Positions 52,150 to 63,080 of a DNA stretch of 64,000 nt are shown here, in pieces (the stretch's first letter is position 1; every line of letters starts with the position of its first letter). Made by a program: the position numbers and the translations under genes. Origin of the DNA: Semisulcospira habei (Eukaryota; Mollusca; Gastropoda; Semisulcospiridae); the NCBI GenBank assembly GCA_036245525.1, contig BTPG01000004.1:47012823-47076822 (forward strand), given 5' to 3'. Under the pieces are notes generated by a model, which did no database searches, was not told the DNA's origin, and saw nothing but the letters and a program-made list of their open reading frames with translations.

Positions 52150-53580
52150 CTAGCACTGCACGTATGCCAGGAGTCCCGCCCACGGGATGGAGAGCACTTC
52201 TACGACCCAGGCTAGCAGATCCGAAAGGGGGGAGACGAAAAGAGGAAGCTTGTTTCCTCTCGTGGCGAAAAGATCGATCATCGGCTTCTCCCAACGCACG
52301 CAGAGTAGCTGGAAGATATCTGGCCTTAGCGAACACTCCGTGTGTAACAACTAGCCTCGATGAGAGATGGAGTCAGCGAGAACAAGGTGTCCCGGAAGGT
52401 GTTGCGCCCCTTGGATCTGAAAGTAGGCTACGACTGTCGAGTAGTCAGCGAGTAACCACACCTCCCTTTGTGCGAGTCGATCTTCCCAACGATGAGAGCT
52501 AGCCACACCTCCTTCATCTACAGCCAGTAGATGAGTCTGCCTGTCTGTTCTCCTGTCCAGCTGCCCGAGATCTCGGCAAAATGCGGTAGCAGGTGGGCCC
52601 CCCAGTCTGAGTGGCTCGCATCCGTGCAGATAGCTACTTGAAGAGGAGGGGAGAAGAGGGGAATCCCCGACGCCAGCCAGGTAATGTCCGACTAAGTCGC
52701 CAAAGAGACAGTACTAACTCCGTCACAAGTACCAAGGCCACTACATCGCCCTAGGAATGGCGGCAGTGTAGGAGCAGATGAAGCTGAATCGTCCTCGCAT
52801 AGTGTGTGCCTAGGGACGAAGATCCGTTGCCACACTAAGCATGCCTAACAGATGAAGCCAGGCCCTGGCCGGGAGAGCTTCCGTGTGAAAGTTTCCGAGT
52901 GATGTTTCCATAAAAGTCTGAATCCGTCCGCCTGGCAGTCCTTCTCAATGGAGGTCGTTCAAGCATCTCATACCCAAGTAGACAATATGGCGCGATGGAA
53001 CCAAGTCGGACTTGCCTCGTTGACTAGGAAGCCTAGGTGATGGAGTAGAGCCATCAGGGCATCTCTATCAGTTTAAAAAAACGCTCGTCATGTGGCTCTG
53101 TAACCGCCGGTCGTCCAGCTAGTTGGACGTCGGACTGGAAGCTGCTTGTTGGAATCCTGCCAACACACCATTCACAACCTGGTGAAGACCCACGGACAGA
53201 GGTCCTGTCCGAAAGGTAGAGCCCGAAAACTGGTAACTATCCCGCGCCGGTAACGCCGCAAAGCTGGCATGCAAAAACGCATCCGCTAGGTCATGGCTCC
53301 TTTTCCTACTACACCATCCTGAGGATGCACCGCCGCCCTCAGCGCTCTGGCTGTCTCCATCCTGCAAAATGGTCCGAAGAACTTGTATAGCGCCAACACA
53401 TCGAAGATCCGCCGCCAAAACACTCTGGCTCGGGGACGAGAAGAGTCAACCGTAGCATGCAGTGAAGTCGGGACGCAAAAACCACCTCTTGGCCATCTTC
53501 TGTAAAAGGTTGTCACCACGCCCTGCAACACTGTCGCCATGTCCCATCCTACTGATGCTCGCATCTACACCAACGCTTGA
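52150..53580 (-). pseudogene. DIRS-E RNase H linker and RT remnants
   Basis: The linker is readable: MLHTECSLRPDIFQLLCVRW then KPMIDLFATRGNKLPLFVSP (52350-52150). RT is a relic: RTGPLSVGLHQVVNGVLAGF around 53200 matches ALPFGLN-type sequence, and ETARALRAAVHPQD near 53340. The YLDD region reads as QLAGRPA-like and is not intact. Confidence 0.65.
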
Positions 53581-53585
53581 CTACC

Positions 53586-53710
53586 GGCTGTGTCGCCATC
53601 TCCAGTAATCTTCTCTGCCTCTATTTTCCTCTTCTTTTATCTTCTTCCTCTTTATTCTTATCTTCTCTTTCTTTCTTCCCATTTACCCAGAGAGACGCGG
53701 GCCAAGGAAG
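53586..53710. repeat. Pyrimidine-rich tract inside DIRS-E
   Basis: About 100 bases of CTTCTT, TCTTCTTCC and TTTCTTTC in the junction between RT and gag remnants. Not present at the matching place in the other elements. Confidence 0.6.
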
Positions 53711-53771
53711 TCGTCTTGTCTAATCCTCGTGTCAGAGCACGCTGGCTGAGCCCCGCCCATAGCAAGGCATC

Positions 53772-54600
53772 CTAGTCCACTGCCAAGAGGTTACAGGAAC
53801 AACTAGGAGAGAGCCACATACCACCACTGGTGCGTTCTTTCCTTATCACCGCCGCCCTCAGCGGAATGAAGACCATCGCCGACACAAGTGAAGTCGGACG
53901 CTCAACCTCCTCTCCCAGCGCTGACACCGAGTCCTCCTCAGAGAAAGGTAACTGCCATGCGCCGTCCCGCTGTCGTTGAACCTGCGTCTCCTGAGTAGAC
54001 CGACGGCTGCCCAACTGGTCCGAGGATCTGCTGCACCTAGCTGGAAACTCTGAAGCCTGTTGCTGTGGCGAAGTCCGTTGGCGCGAGACGCTTGAACTAG
54101 TCTTCCGATCCGACGATGAAGAGCGAGAAACCGAGACGTCAACACGATTACGGTCTCTGCCACGTGTAGACTCCACACGCTGTGACCGTTCCTTCGATCG
54201 CAAAGATCGAACCATTGGTATGTCTGTGCTTCGGGGGTCCGCCATCTATCAGAACTCTCCATACGACGGCTCATCGAACTGACCACACTGGTCCTCTCCC
54301 GAAGGAGGCTATCATCGCCAGTGGATCGCCTGTGGCGCCACTCTCTATCTCTGGACCACAAAATCTTACTACGTCGCTTATCAAGTTGGCGTCTTGACAT
54401 CCTTTCCCCCTCCGAAAGAGGTCTTGAAAGTGTGACACTGTCCAGGCGCTGGTCCGGCCTACGGCAGTAGGGTGCTCTCAACTCCGAGGGGGGGTCCCCC
54501 GCTTCTGCTGCCTGGGTCCTCTTATTGCCAGGAGGGCTTCCGTGCGACGCAACGTAATCCCTGCGGGGGGACCAAGCTCTCAAAGGCCTTACTAATCATA
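53772..54600 (-). pseudogene. DIRS-E gag-region remnant
   Basis: Basic/serine-rich frames such as RNRVDVSVSRSSSSDRK and an acidic piece SEEDSVSALGEEVERP, which matches LPEDSVSALLEEDARS of DIRS-D. The KRK..SA basic segment and the VRN.LAC block are not found, so the gag core seems deleted. Confidence 0.55.
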
Positions 54601-54939
54601 GGATGGTGAACCCCTGCCTGGCCTATTTCCCTTTCTGTCGATCGAAGGGTATAATTGAGCTCTTGGTGCTGTGCGGGATGGCAAATCCCATCGGCTGTTA
54701 TTAGGCTCAATCGTCCGTGCAGGACGAGGCAGCTCTGCACGAAGCACCGGTGGGGGCAGCAGGACCCTTTTTGCGTCGACAACACACAATGTCTGAAATT
54801 GCATTTCTCTGTTTCACATTCAATGCTATGGACGCTCTCTTGCGTCTCGGCCTTTTTCTCCTGTAAAAGGCCCACAGTAGTGACCAACGGTCTTCCTTCC
54901 ATGTAGCGCATAGCGCGCACGGTCGACTGGAGGAACAGC

Positions 54940-55030
54940 CAGATCAGGCTAGACAGACATCAAATACATCACTAGGCCACTGAAATTCGCCAAACAGAGT
55001 GCAGGTCCTAACCTGAGCACTGTAACATAA
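54940..55030 (-). pseudogene. DIRS-E N-terminal Cys/His motif, degenerate
   Basis: The minus strand reads RTCTLFGEFQWPSDVFDVCL and then stops. The second Cys (now Phe) and the His (now Phe) of the motif are lost, while the FQWPSD core remains. Confidence 0.55.
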
Positions 55031-55289
55031 GACAGACAAAAAGGCCCTGCGAGCGCTCGGAGCCTCAAGGAGAGTCCGAGTTCCCGAACGATTGTGTACA
55101 TACAATTCGGAAAATGCCGTCGCCCGGTCAAACGCCAGCTGAGGCAGTAACCGAAGCTTTACCTGTCCATGTCTGAACACAGAAACCACACAACCCACAC
55201 AAGCACAGAATAATATCCTCTTTCTTTCTTTTTTTTCTTTTTCCTTCCTTCCATAGGACCAAGAATCACAAAAGTGCACACGACCGGCC

Positions 55290-55497
55290 TAACTGAGCTA
55301 AGCGAAGTCACTGGCCGGAAAGGGTGAGTGCGCCACCGGATACGGTAGTAGGGGAGGCCACTCGGGGTGTCCTGGTAATGGCACCCCAGTGATTGCCTCC
55401 CCTGTGAGGAGGGACACAGTAAGTTTTTGGGCTAAAATTGATGAATTAAGCGAAGGTTCCAATTAGTAATGTCATCGGTAATGATTTTGAGAAAATA
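55290..55497. repeat. DIRS-E 5' inverted terminal repeat
   Basis: Inverted partner of 50310-50545, ending ATGATTTTGAGAAAATAA. Confidence 0.85.
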
Positions 55498-55609
55498 ATA
55501 ACACATGCAGTACCTCTGCTATCATACGCCTGCTATAATAAAAAGAATCAGATTGTGTGAACAAGTCCTTAACTCCAGACATAATTCAGAGGCTGTTTTA
55601 ACTCATTCA

Positions 55610-55753
55610 AGGTGACCCTCATCAATTGCTGCAGAAGTGTCCCATAGTGTTGCCGTTGGCAACCCTGTGCAATACTTTTGCAGGTGACCCGCATCAATTG
55701 CTGCAGAAGTGTCCCATAGTGTTGCCGTTGGCAACCCTGTGCAACACTTGCAG
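55610..55753. repeat. 72-bp tandem duplication
   Basis: AGGTGACCCTCATCAATTGC at 55610 and AGGTGACCCGCATCAATTGC at 55682 start two copies with very few differences. Each contains the small palindrome TTGCCGTTGGCAA. Confidence 0.9.
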
Positions 55754-55780
55754 GTATTGATGCAGGATGCTTTGAATGCA

Positions 55781-55974
55781 TTAACCCATATCATACTGAG
55801 GCTAAATGCTTCAAATTTGTACACTGCCATATGCAAGTTACAGTACAGTACTTACAGACCAATGGCTTTAGTTCAAGGGTAGTGCCAGAATATCTGGCTA
55901 TTCTGGCACTACCCTTGAACTATTTTAGTCAAACTTATTTCACACACTGGTGTATTCCGAATGATAAGGGTTAA
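55781..55974. repeat. TTAA-type hairpin MITE, 194 bp
   Basis: TTAACCCATATCATACTGAG at the left, AATGATAAGGGTTAA at the right. Stem shortened to AGTTCAAGGGTAGTGCCAGA, ATATCTGGCT loop, and complement. Same subfamily as 43663-43886. Confidence 0.88.
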
Positions 55975-56184
55975 CAATGTGAATCATCAGATAGAAAACA
56001 ATGTACAGTCTAGTCCTACTGTGTCCACTTTTACACACAATCAATGCACTGCATGCAGGAAAAAATCCTAACTGTATTAAAGCCATCACCAATAAACACA
56101 GACTGTGTTTCTGAAATCTGAATTAATTCAATGCCAAATAAACACAGTTCTTCCAGGAACATGGATTCAAATTGGTGTCACCAA

Positions 56185-56250
56185 GAGGCATAGGTCCTCA
56201 TGAGCCCCTGCAGCTGCATGGGTTCATGAGGATCTATGTCTCTTACAGTT
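56185..56250. repeat. Second hairpin family, diverged copy
   Basis: AGAGGCATAGGTCCTCATGA and TTCATGAGGATCTATGTCTC pair with a few mismatches around CCCCTGCAGCTGCATGGG. Confidence 0.75.
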
Positions 56251-56319
56251 GGCGCTTTTTCACTGTTTCTCAGCAGTCATGGAGTTAAAACATGATATGA
56301 TACAAAGAGAATCCATTAC

Positions 56320-56449
56320 CTCTGCAATCATTCTGTTTGTGTCACCAAGGAATAGCAGATTAAGTGCTTCCTCCTCTGATGCCGCCTGGTGTACCGACAG
56401 GTTCTTCAGGTGGATGTTCTGGTCCGAATCCTCCATCAGAGACACTTTC
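56320..56449 (-). CDS. KIF6: KIF6 exon, motor domain
   Basis: Encodes KVSLMEDSDQNIHLKNLSVH then QAASEEEALNLLFLGDTNRM and IAE. DQNIHLKNL...EEEALNLLFLGDTNRMIAE is a KIF6 signature in the kinesin beta-hairpin/alpha3 region. Acceptor GATAG|G, donor GAG|GTAATG. Confidence 0.95.
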
Positions 56450-56614
56450 CTATCATCAAAAAGGAAAATTGTAAATCAGTCCTAATGTTACATTTGCATT
56501 ATTTTGTACACTGAGATATGTTTAGGAGACGCACCAGCCCCCAGCAGCTTGTGACACCACCCCGCCCTGAGTCACCTTCAGCAAAAAGCTAGAAAACATT
56601 AAACAGTCCCTTCA

Positions 56615-56701
56615 CCCTTTGGGTGTTTGTAGTGGTTTTAGTCACGATGATTCCTGAAGGAATCATGGCGACTAAAACCGCTACAGACACCCAAAGGGTT
56701 A
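56615..56701. repeat. Third hairpin family, near-perfect copy
   Basis: ACCCTTTGGGTGTTTGTAG, GGTTTTAGTCACGATGATTC and CTGAAGGAATCAT pair with the right arm (GCGACTAAAACCGC, ACACCCAAAGGGT). About 40 bp per arm. A relative with GATTCCTACAGGAATCA is near 13790. Confidence 0.8.
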
Positions 56702-56705
56702 GCTA

Positions 56706-56790
56706 TGATCTGCCATCTGCAAGAAGCATTCATTCTCATGAACCCCTGCAGTTGAATGGGGTTCATGAGAATGAATGCCTTTTGCAGTTG
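56706..56790. repeat. Second hairpin family, third copy
   Basis: CATTCATTCTCATGAACCCC and its complement around a TGCAGTTGAAT loop, with TCTGCAAGAAG / CTTTTGCAG outside. It starts five bases after the previous hairpin. Confidence 0.8.
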
Positions 56791-57135
56791 CAGGGGCTAC
56801 CAGTAATTAGGCTCTATGTCTCTTATTGCTTAGGATTGCTCATTTGCTTACCTCTGCTCTCTTAGATGGAGCATGTTTACATGTTTACAGGTTGTAAGTG
56901 TTTACAGGTTGTAAGTTCGGTGACTGAAAATAAATTGTAACCAAGCAGAGACAGACAGAAGCCCCTAATTTGCTGAAAGGCATAGTGACTATTCACCATG
57001 GGAAAAAAATGCACTGATTACAGATCTTTCTATCCTTGTTTTTTTCTTTTCTTTTTTCTTCACATATTTCATTTATAACTAAATTTTTAAAATGTAATCG
57101 CTCAAGAAAGATAGCATTACAGAACTGTTCCTTAC

Positions 57136-57245
57136 GGAAGATCTTCCAATTTAGCAGCTTCATGTTTGGGGTCCAGGAGGTCATAGCCATTTTCGTTGTA
57201 GATTTCCAGGTAGGAAATGTGTACAGTAAATGTCAAGTCCGGATT
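57136..57245 (-). CDS. KIF6: KIF6 exon, motor domain (first in window)
   Basis: Encodes NPDLTFTVHISYLEIYNENG then YDLLDPKHEAAKLEDLP. SYLEIYNE.GYDLLDP is the kinesin central-strand motif in its KIF6 form. Acceptor TTGCCAG|AAT, donor CC|GTAAGG. The P-loop exons (GQTGSGKT) are not found between here and 64000. Confidence 0.95.
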
Positions 57246-57882
57246 CTGGCAAGTGAGAAGCAAAGAACAATTATTACAAACTGCTTCAGGTGTTGCATCC
57301 AAAATAAACAGCAAAAATTAAACAAGGTGGGATGAACCATAATCCACAAAGTCTCTTCCATATGAGAGCTGTTCTCACTGTCAAGGGTCTATAAACAGTC
57401 ATTGAACTCTACAATGAGACCTCCAATTTCAATATGCTTGGAGGCTCTCCTACACACCCCTTGAGTGAAGCATTTACTTAATTTTCAAGCTTTTACACAC
57501 ACAAACATCGGAGATTCACGTGTCTATATACTACATATGCACACACACACATGCACATACAAACACATGGTGTTACGCACCAAAAGTACGTTCTGCAGCG
57601 AGGTTAGTGTAACTAGACATGACGTCATTTTTATCGTGCTACTTCACTGTCAGAGTTTGATGCCTGCCTACCTATGACGTTATGTACATGCTATTGAAAG
57701 CACTCCACCCCATCCCATCCTAATAAATCTCTTCTTTGAATAGAAGATACTTAAAAACTAAATAGTATGCAAAATGCAGTAAAGACAAAGAGAAAAAAAA
57801 AGAAATGTCTGGGGTAAAAAATAAAAATCAGGGGGACAAAGGCATATTGTTACCTATTTCTAAACAAAACGAAACAAAACAA
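57246..57882. other. Intronic sequence, nothing recognised
   Basis: AT-rich sequence with a short ACACACACACATGCAC run near 57540. No kinesin exon upstream of 57245 could be found. Confidence 0.4.
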
Positions 57883-58397
57883 CAAACAAGAATGGCAAAG
57901 CCCTTAAGGCTCATGTGCATGACCTATCCATATAATTAATCTGACCTTTCTGATGGGTCACTGAAATGAGCACGTGTTCAGGTGTCCTAACATAAGGGGT
58001 GGTCTTTTGTACCTGCTGTTTTCAAAGTTTTGTCAACTTCCCATGACCCTTGACCATTGTGAAAGGTCAACCAAATTAGAATTCGTAGAAAGGTCTAATC
58101 ATCAACTACGTTCAAGCAACAATTGTTTTAAAAGTTTGAACAAAAACGCAGATAAAAACTAAAATGCTACCTTCAAGTTGTGAGTAGTATATAAAAATTA
58201 AATATTTTTTGACAAAATATAGTTATTTTTTACATATTTCCTAATCTCTTGGAACCCTTGACTATTTTGAGGAATCATCCAAATTAGTATGCATAGGAAG
58301 ATTTTACCATCACACATCTTTGTATCAAGTGTGAGTTAGAAGTTGTGAATCACATTTGAGAAAAACAGTTTTTGTCCCGATATAGCTTTTTAAAAAA
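57883..58397. repeat. Composite repeat with ~135-bp units, cut by DIRS-F
   Basis: Starts CAAGAATGGCAAAGCCCTTAAGG and runs for three to four diverged units until GACGATATAGC-like sequence meets the DIRS-F terminus at about 58398. Confidence 0.75.
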
Positions 58398-58590
58398 ATG
58401 TTTTTTTCTCTAAAATGTATTTTTTCTAAAAAATATTTACCGATGGCATTACTAATAAGAAGGTACATTTAGCTTGCCGATTTCAGCCTCCAAACCGTTG
58501 TGTGTTGCCACACAACCAGGGACGTAACTCTAGCAAGCAGTTACCAAGTACCCTGAGTAGCCTCCCTTCCTCCTCAGTCTTATCTTAGCG
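58398..58590. repeat. DIRS-F 3' inverted terminal repeat (partner outside window)
   Basis: Recognised by homology to the other ITRs: TTTACCGATGGCATTACTAA, a TTGTGTGTTGCCACACAA hairpin, and the later GGCAAGCGAGGTAGGCGGGAGGG block. Confidence 0.75.
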
Positions 58591-58621
58591 TACTGGTGGC
58601 AAGCGAGGTAGGCGGGAGGGA

Positions 58622-58722
58622 CGTTTGAGTAATGCCTAAGTAAGTATTTTTCGAAAAAACACATTTTAGAGAAAAATACATTTGTTTCTTCAAAAACATT
58701 ACCGATGGCATTACTAATAAAA
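58622..58722. repeat. DIRS-F internal complementary region
   Basis: GTAATGCCTAAGTAAGTATT to TTAGAGAAAAATAC, then ATTTGTTTCTTCAAAAAC to GATGGCATTACTAATAAAAAG. Confidence 0.8.
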
Positions 58723-58813
58723 AGAATTGTGAGGAGGAGGGTGCCGCCCATTACCACCTACCCCTGCGTCAACGCTTAGCAAGGCGCACACTCCTGACGA
58801 TTTCAACTATGCG

Positions 58814-59860
58814 TTATCCAAGGCGCTTCCAGCTCCGGGAGAGAGTGTTGCGCCGCCATGACGCGCCCGACCAGGGCCAGGCACTCTCAAAGGCCTGAGA
58901 GGTCTCCGAGGTAGAAGCGGGCGAAGTCAATAGTGCCCGCCAGGCCATAGACGCTACAATGTTCCTCACCACACCAAGCAGTCGCAGCGAGGCTTGTGGC
59001 AATGGCTCTGACCTCAAGAGCCGTGAACCGCAGCCTCTAGCGCCCTCCGGGCAGAGGTCTGCGAATGCTGGACGTATGACTCTGCTTAGCCAGGAGGAGA
59101 TAGTTTGGGCGGAAATGTCAGTCCGGCCTGGCGCCAAGAGCCGGAAGGGCTGGAACGTCCCCTCTTGAGGGGCTTGACAGGCGGTGGCAGAACTTCAGTG
59201 CCCTGAACGGTTCACGCTGTTGGGACTCCCAGGACTGGCCACGGCCCAGCAGAGGCCCAAGAGTTGTCATCTGAGGCGTGGCCGAAGGGGGGCTATCCCT
59301 GGCCAACAACAGCAGGCTGTTGAGGAGCTGAACCGAGCCACCAGTCCAGAGATGCAGACAGGGGGGAGTGCACCAAGAGTGCGCACAGCTCGCTCACTTG
59401 TGATGCTGCAGCGGGGGCCAGAAGGACGCACATCTTCCTGGTTAAGTTGGCCAATGGTGCAAAGGGAAGTGGTCCAACTGGTCTGAGTGCAGCCGAGGGA
59501 ATATCCACGGGTGTTCCCAGCGAGGTATCCTGGAGCTCGAACACGCCAACAGGACGGCGAGATCCTCGCAAGCCACTGGGACTGGTCGGCTCAAGTGTCA
59601 GAGCATACTGCCACCCTAGACAGGTAACCCTTGCTGGTGATAGGCGCCAAGCCCTGCGCCACGAAGAGCCACCGGAAGAGCTCGGCGAGGAGGGGCCTCA
59701 TCAGATCCATGGGGGAGAGGTGCTGAAGGCGCACCCGGACTGCAAGGACCGCCAAAGACCGGAGGCCATGGCAGGATGTGGCGAGGGTGACCACCATCCT
59801 GGCGAGTGGGGCCGCTACAGGCAAGACAAGGGTGGAAACGAGGTCCATCCGTTGCGCACC
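58814..59860 (-). pseudogene. DIRS-F tyrosine recombinase remnant
   Basis: Pieces: ISAQTISSWLSRVIRPAFAD (about 59100), LANLTRKMCVLLAPAAASQV then SELCALL (about 59420, with Gln in place of the first catalytic Arg), LLAELFRWLFVAQGLAPITS (about 59660), and YLGDLSGL-like sequence near 58900. The Tyr box is not readable. Confidence 0.7.
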
Positions 59861-60340
59861 GGTCGACCAAGGGTGCCTTCTCGAAAAACGTCCGAAGTAG
59901 TCGGTGCGGAGGGGGCACTCGGAGGCGAGTCATGGGTCCTGCTGCACAAGGGAGTCCGGTATCACGCAAAAGACCTGGGAAGGGTCGCGACCACTGTGTG
60001 GTGGAGAGACCCCAGCCTCCTGCTCCCTGTGGTCCGGGAGCAGGGTACTCCCCAGCCGGAGAGGCTTGCACCCGCGCCTAGCGACAGGTAGGGCCGGGGG
60101 AAGGAGAGGTACTCCTGACGTCATGCACAATGGTACCAGCCACTCTGCAGAAGAAGCCGGAGCAGAGGAGACACCGGGAAGAGGACTTCCAGATCTCCGG
60201 AAGACGGGTGCCGAACCAGGGGAAGCAGTAGTATCGGCCACGAGGAGGGACGCCAGAGCAGAAGAAGACTGTCAATGCTCCCAAGAGCTTCAGGAGCTGT
60301 AGGCACGTCCGTGTCGGAAACCTCTGCAGTGTGGAACACT
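59861..60340 (-). pseudogene. DIRS-F connection-region relic; RT absent
   Basis: SLLLLWRPSSWPILLLP then LVRHPSSGDLEVLFPVSP (about 60270-60180) matches the RT-RNase H connection of DIRS-D (LHLLLLWRPSSGDL). Gag sequence begins directly upstream of it, so RT and the end of gag have been deleted. Confidence 0.6.
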
Positions 60341-60890
60341 CGCAGGTCTAGTGCCGGCCACTTCTTGACTGGAGCCCAGGTAGTCGTACCATGCTGAGGT
60401 CAGACAGAAGACCCACAGCCAAGCGGGGAGCTGTGAAAGCTGCCCGGTTTGAGCTAAAGCTCGCATAGTGGTGCTGAAGTATCCGGGTCCCCGAGGTCTT
60501 CCAGCGTTCTGACGAGTGGCGAGGTCCAGGAACCCAATGCAGACCCAGGTGTTGCGAAACCGGCTAGCCATTGTCTCGAAGGCGCGCGGTCACCGACGAA
60601 GGGGAGAGAGGCCTGGGCGAGAACCGCAAGCAGCCCTGGCAAAGCTTGAAGCCGGCTTGCCGGGCCCTGGAAGTGGAGAAGAAGGCGCCATCCTACAAAG
60701 CGCTGTCGCCGCTGCACCAAGAAGGCCTCTGCGCAAACCGAGAAGCTGGATGGCTGAGGGGGCAATGACCGTCTCGCAAGCTGCTGAGCGGGGTCCACAG
60801 AAGCCGAAGCCTTCCGCTTGAGCACTGGGGCAGAAGGGCACACAACCTGAGGAAGAACCCACAGAATCCGCAGCCGGGTCCCTTCCAATC
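60290..60890 (-). pseudogene. DIRS-F gag-like relic
   Basis: VLKRKASASVDPAQQLARRS then LPPQPSSF (about 60830-60770) is the conserved basic segment. SRFRNTWVCIGFLDLATRQN (about 60560) corresponds to LVRNTLACAGFLELLTQ. Confidence 0.65.
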
Positions 60891-61099
60891 ACCGCCATGT
60901 CTCTGCAACCGGAGCCTAAAGGAGGACGACGCAGATCCACTGCGAAGAGTGAGCGGGGGGCTCGGGGACAAGGTGCGATGATCCTCCAGGAGGGAAGCTC
61001 CCCCAACGGTCCTAACCTCCCTCCGGCAGAAGAATGGACTTACCTGGCGCAGGAGTCAAGGTGAAGGGGAAGTGTGCGATCCGTGCCTGCGACTAGCCC

Positions 61100-63080
61100 A
61101 AGCCTCCATCTCGCACCAGCCGTCGCCACGCACTGGCAAGGCAATGGACCTGGTGTGCTGTTGCTCCTGCGATGCGGGGTGACCGAAGCCACTGTCAGCT
61201 GGCTCCAGAGCAGGCAGACAAGATCCAGTAGCCACGTCCAGCGGAGGAGAACCATCATTCACCATGTTGCGGGGCGACCGAAGCCACTGTCGGCCGGCTC
61301 CATGGAGCGGGCGGACAAGAACCAGGACCCGCGTCCGGCTTAGAAGGTCTGTCGTTTACCACGAAGTGTTGTGGGGCGACTGAAGACGCTGTCGCCGGCT
61401 CCGTGGAGCGGGCGGACCAGATCCAGAAGCTTCGTCCGGGTGAGAGGCCTGTCATTCACTGCGGAGCGGGGCGACCGAAGCTGCTGTCAGCCGGCTCAGG
61501 AGCGGGCGGACAAGATCCAGTAGCCACGTCCGGCATAGGATAACTGTCGTACAACGCGTTGCGGGGTGACCAAAGCTGCAGTCGGCCAGCTCCATGGGGC
61601 GGGCGGACAAGATCCCGTAGCCATGTCCAGCTTAGACGGTCTGTCGTTCACCGCGAAGCGGGGTGACCGAAGCCGCTGTCGGCTGGCTCCGTGGAGCGGG
61701 CGGACTATCAGCCGGCTCTGGGAGTGGGCAGATCAGATCCAGTAGCTTCGTCTGGCTGAGAGGCCAGTCATTACCGCAGTGTGAGGCGACCGAAGTCGCT
61801 GTCGGTGGGCTCTGTGGTGTGGGCAGACCAGATCCAGTAGCTTTGTCTGGCTGAGAGGCCTGTCATTACCGCAGTGCAGGGTGACTGAAGTCGCTGTGGG
61901 CCGCACTCCGTGGAGGGGGCGCACAAAGTTCCAAGAGCCTCCTCCGGCTGAGATGTGTGCTGTTCACTGCAGTGCGTAGCCATTGGCCAGCTCCTTGAAG
62001 CGAGCAGACAAGATCCGGGAGCTGCGTCTGGCAGAGATGGTCTGACGTGCACTGTGGTGCAGGGCGACCGAAGTTGCTGTCGGCCAGGCTCCGAAGAGAG
62101 GGTGGACAAGATCCATTAGCCTTGTCCGGCGTAGGCACTCCCGCGAGTGGTCCCTGTCATCCTAATCGAGGGGCCGAGCGGAGGGGTGTAAAAGTCTCGG
62201 TTGCCGAACCCTGGGGAACGTGTGAGGCTGCGCAGGCCATTGTCCCAGCCCTCGAACCCTGAGGGCCTGCTAGCGGGATAGAGTCCTGCGACATAAATGG
62301 AGAAGCTGGAGCAGCCGCATCCAGCTTAGATGGCCTGTAGTTCACGCGTAGCGGGGCGACCGAAGCCGCTGCCAACCACTCTCCTTCTGCTGAGCGGGTG
62401 GGCAAGGTCTCAAGGAGCGAAGCAGTCACCGGGTCCTTCCCCGTGAAGCGGGGCGACATCCGCAGCTGCTAGCCAAGGAGCTGTAAGTGTGGGCCGGGGA
62501 CATGAAGTAGGGCCGGGGCCTGAAGGGACGCCCTCTCGCTTAGAGCCGCGCTGGCACAGTCGCTGAGCACTCCAGAGGCACTCAGGCTCCGAGGCTTAGG
62601 CTAGGCGCTGAACAAGTAGCGGAAGGTGAAAGCCGTGCATGACCCAAGAATGTGCGATGCCCCCATAACCTGCAGTGGTCCACTAGCTCCTGGGCCCTGG
62701 AGGAATGCCTGCCGACATGAGTCCACTCCCCTCTGGTAGGTGTGGCTTCCGCCGCTGCCGAGCCATCCTCGAAGCGCTAGCAGCGAGGTCTGGGAAGACA
62801 CGTGGGGGGCCCGAGGAATCATCACTGTAGCGGGGAGACTCCAGCCGCTGGCGGTCGCATCCTTGAAACAAGCGGTCGGCCAAGGTCTCGACAGACCTAA
62901 GGGGGGCACCGGGTCGTTTGCCGCGGAGCGGGGAGACATCGGGCACTGTCGGCTGCGATTTTTGGACTGCACGGGCAGGCAAGGTGCCGTAGGCCCACTG
63001 GGTCCCCAGGGAGTCCACCGCAAAGCGGAGAGGCCTCAGCCACAGCCGGCTGTGAACTTGGAGCGGGCGGGCAAGGACCT
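61100..63080. repeat. Large tandem repeat array in the DIRS-F gag N-terminal region
   Basis: At least twelve diverged units of ~95-106 bp, starting near 61155, 61261, 61367, 61462, 61559, 61656, 61785, 61874, 62060, 62350, 62445 and 62935. Each has GGGGCGACCGAAGCCGCTGTCGG-type sequence (split as GGGGCGACCGAAG, then CGCTGTCGG), then GAGCGGGCGGACAAGATCC and CGTCCGG. The sequence differs from the arrays of the other elements. Confidence 0.82.

Larger units (their letters stand above)
50310..55497 (-). mobile_element. DIRS-E: shorter, decayed DIRS element
   Basis: Ends ATTAATTTTTCTT and GAGAAAATAA, ICR at 50571-50670. ITRs share GGGGAGGCAATCACTGGGGTG and CCGTATC.GGTGGC-type words with several differences. 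Only ~5.2 kb; the RT and gag regions are reduced and full of stops. Recombinase is the best-kept part. It lies in the KIF6 intron between the exons at 49631 and 56320. Confidence 0.88.
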
